NCBI GenBank assembly: GCA_023389005.1 | Contig: JAEWFE010000248.1 | Span: 1 to 7,887 of the forward strand | From: Bacillota bacterium | GTDB taxonomy: Bacteria > Bacillota > Bacilli > Lactobacillales > Enterococcaceae | Direction: 5' to 3' | Length of the DNA stretch: 7,887 bases | In this document: piece after piece, positions 6,878 to 7,887 of the stretch | How positions within the stretch are numbered: the stretch's first letter is position 1 | How the letters are laid out: each line of letters begins with the position of its first letter | Translations under genes and position numbers: made by a program | The notes under the pieces: model-generated | What the model was told of the DNA's origin: nothing | The model's input: the letters and a program-made list of their open reading frames with translations, nothing else | Databases searched by the model: none

Positions 6878-7765
6878 ATGTCAACATATCTATGTTTTGA
6901 TATAGGTGGGACGAATTTAAAATATGCTTTAGTTAACGAATCAGCTGAAATCCTTCAACAGTGGGAGCAACCAACACAAGCCCATTTAGGTGGTCCATTT
7001 ATTTTACAAACCGTTTGCGATATTATCGAACAGTTAAAACAGGAAAATGAACTAGTTGGTGTGGCAATCTCAACTGCAGGGATGGTGGATCCGAATGAAG
7101 GCTCTATCTTTTATGCCGGACCGCAAATTCCAAATTATGCCGGTACCCAATTTAAAAAAGTGATTGAAGAAAAATTTGCGCTACCATGTGAAGTTGAAAA
7201 TGATGTGAACTGCGCAGGTCTTGCAGAAGGGATTTCAGGTGCAGGTAAAGAAGCAAAGATTTCCTTATGTTTGACGATTGGCACAGGGATTGGTGGCTGC
7301 ATATTATTAGATAAAAAAGTTTTCCATGGATTCAGTAATAGTGCCTGTGAAGTGGGCTATATGCATCATGGAAAAGTGAGTTTTCAAGATTTAGCCTCTA
7401 CAACAGCTTTAGTACAACGGGTAGCCCAACTGAAACAAGAAAATATTAGTGAGTGGAATGGTCGAAAAATATTTGAACTAGCAAAATCGGGGGACACCCA
7501 ATGTGAAAAGGCTATTCAAGAAATGGTGAATGTTTTATGTGAAGGTATCTCAAATATTTGCTATGTGCTGAATCCGCAAGTAGTGATTTTAGGCGGTGGG
7601 ATTATGTCCCAAGCAGAGTATTTAGAACCATTATTCGCAAAAACGTTGCCTCAATACTTGGTTTCTAGTATTTTAGAAAAAACAACATTAACATTTGCAA
7701 CACATCAAAATAATGCTGGCTTTTTAGGAGCATTTTATCATTTTAAACAAAAACACGAGAAATAA
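6878..7765 (+). CDS. nanK: ROK family N-acetylmannosamine kinase
   Basis: A 295-residue sugar kinase of the ROK (repressor/ORF/kinase) family, expected to use ATP to make ManNAc-6-P for NanE. Visible motifs: DIGGTN (8-13, phosphate loop), GVAISTAGMVDP (61-72), VENDVNCAGLAEG (106-118) with the catalytic base D109, and IGTGIGG (134-140). The family zinc motif (GH followed by CxCGxxGC) is missing: the region reads EVGYMHHGKVSFQDLASTTA (158-177), with no cysteines. Zinc-free NanK proteins occur in Firmicutes, so this is a lineage feature, not damage. No N-terminal DNA-binding domain is present, so it is a kinase, not a repressor. AAGGTGGCG (6862-6870) lies 7 bases before the chosen ATG; the ATG at 6871 is out of frame. 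It is the last gene before the terminator. Other hexosamine kinases of this family cannot be excluded by sequence alone. Confidence 0.93.
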   Translation: MSTYLCFDIGGTNLKYALVNESAEILQQWEQPTQAHLGGPFILQTVCDIIEQLKQENELVGVAISTAGMVDPNEGSIFYAGPQIPNYAGTQFKKVIEEKFALPCEVENDVNCAGLAEGISGAGKEAKISLCLTIGTGIGGCILLDKKVFHGFSNSACEVGYMHHGKVSFQDLASTTALVQRVAQLKQENISEWNGRKIFELAKSGDTQCEKAIQEMVNVLCEGISNICYVLNPQVVILGGGIMSQAEYLEPLFAKTLPQYLVSSILEKTTLTFATHQNNAGFLGAFYHFKQKHEK

Positions 7766-7770
7766 CCACC

Positions 7771-7811
7771 CACCCCCAATCTAAGTGTGTTTAGGTTGGG
7801 GGTGTTTTTTT
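7771..7811 (+). terminator. strong rho-independent terminator of the nan operon
   Basis: CACCCCCAATCTAA (7771-7784) pairs with TTAGGTTGGGGGTG (7791-7804) across a GTGTGT loop: 14 pairs, with one T-G wobble, and a GC-rich base. Seven T follow at 7805-7811. It starts 6 bases after the nanK stop and ends the operon. On the - strand the same hairpin is followed by GGTGGTTAT, without a T run, so it acts mainly in the forward direction. The last T bases overlap the stop codon of the convergent gene. Confidence 0.95.
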
Positions 7812-7887
7812 ACCAGAAATAGCTGATGTAAAGGCCGAGTGTCATAAATGGAATAAAGGGAATCGGGGCAAAAGGTTGATGACAAAG
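7810..7887 (-). CDS. C-terminal end of a convergent membrane protein, possibly a type IV prepilin peptidase (partial)
   Basis: Read on the - strand, the window edge to the TAA at 7812-7810 is one open frame of 25 codons ending FAPIPFIPFMTLGLYISYFW. A strongly hydrophobic final helix preceded by a proline-rich PFxPFxxLG turn is the usual ending of A24 prepilin leader peptidases (ComC/PilD type), which process competence pseudopilins. Its position right after the operon terminator, in convergent orientation, supports a real gene. Most of the protein lies outside the window, so the family call rests on one short motif; another polytopic membrane protein is possible. Confidence 0.5.
   Translation of the reverse strand, partial: LCHQPFAPIPFIPFMTLGLYISYFW

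Overview
The window is a low-GC, Gram-positive sialic acid (N-acetylneuraminate, Neu5Ac) uptake and catabolism operon. Strong AGGAGG-type ribosome binding sites, very short gaps, an AT-rich lipoprotein with an LAAC lipobox, and a Neu5Ac lyase and ROK kinase of the streptococcal/enterococcal type all point to Lactobacillales. I favour an Enterococcus- or Streptococcus-like host, but the genus cannot be fixed from this sequence alone.

Layout, all on the + strand unless noted: possible tail of an upstream gene (1-33); YhcH/NanQ-family sialic acid anomerase with a TTG start (41-532); two CUT1 sugar ABC permeases (513-1430 and 1451-2287); the matching extracellular sugar-binding lipoprotein (2301-3668); an intergenic hairpin (3687-3725); a 110-codon C-terminal remnant of a GH33 sialidase (3755-4087); a Gfo/Idh/MocA dehydrogenase resembling NanOx/YjhC (4103-5209); nanE (5241-5930); nanA, Neu5Ac lyase (5946-6863); nanK, ROK ManNAc kinase (6878-7765); a strong rho-independent terminator (7771-7811). 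The last 78 bases encode the C-terminus of a convergent membrane protein on the - strand, possibly a prepilin peptidase.

Inferred pathway: the lipoprotein and two permeases import a sialic acid. The transporter's ATPase is not in the window, so a shared MsmK-type ATPase elsewhere is likely. The NanOx-like enzyme would convert 2,7-anhydro-Neu5Ac to Neu5Ac. YhcH would speed anomer interconversion. NanA splits Neu5Ac into ManNAc and pyruvate, NanK phosphorylates ManNAc, and NanE epimerises ManNAc-6-P to GlcNAc-6-P. NagA and NagB would finish the route and are not in the window.

The most interesting point is the mismatch between a complete-looking 2,7-anhydro-Neu5Ac uptake route and a sialidase gene reduced to its last ~110 codons, which still carries a good ribosome binding site and start codon. 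This suggests a lineage that has lost its own (probably intramolecular trans-) sialidase at this locus but can still use sugars freed by other organisms. No wholly new system is evident; the rest is a recognisable nan operon.
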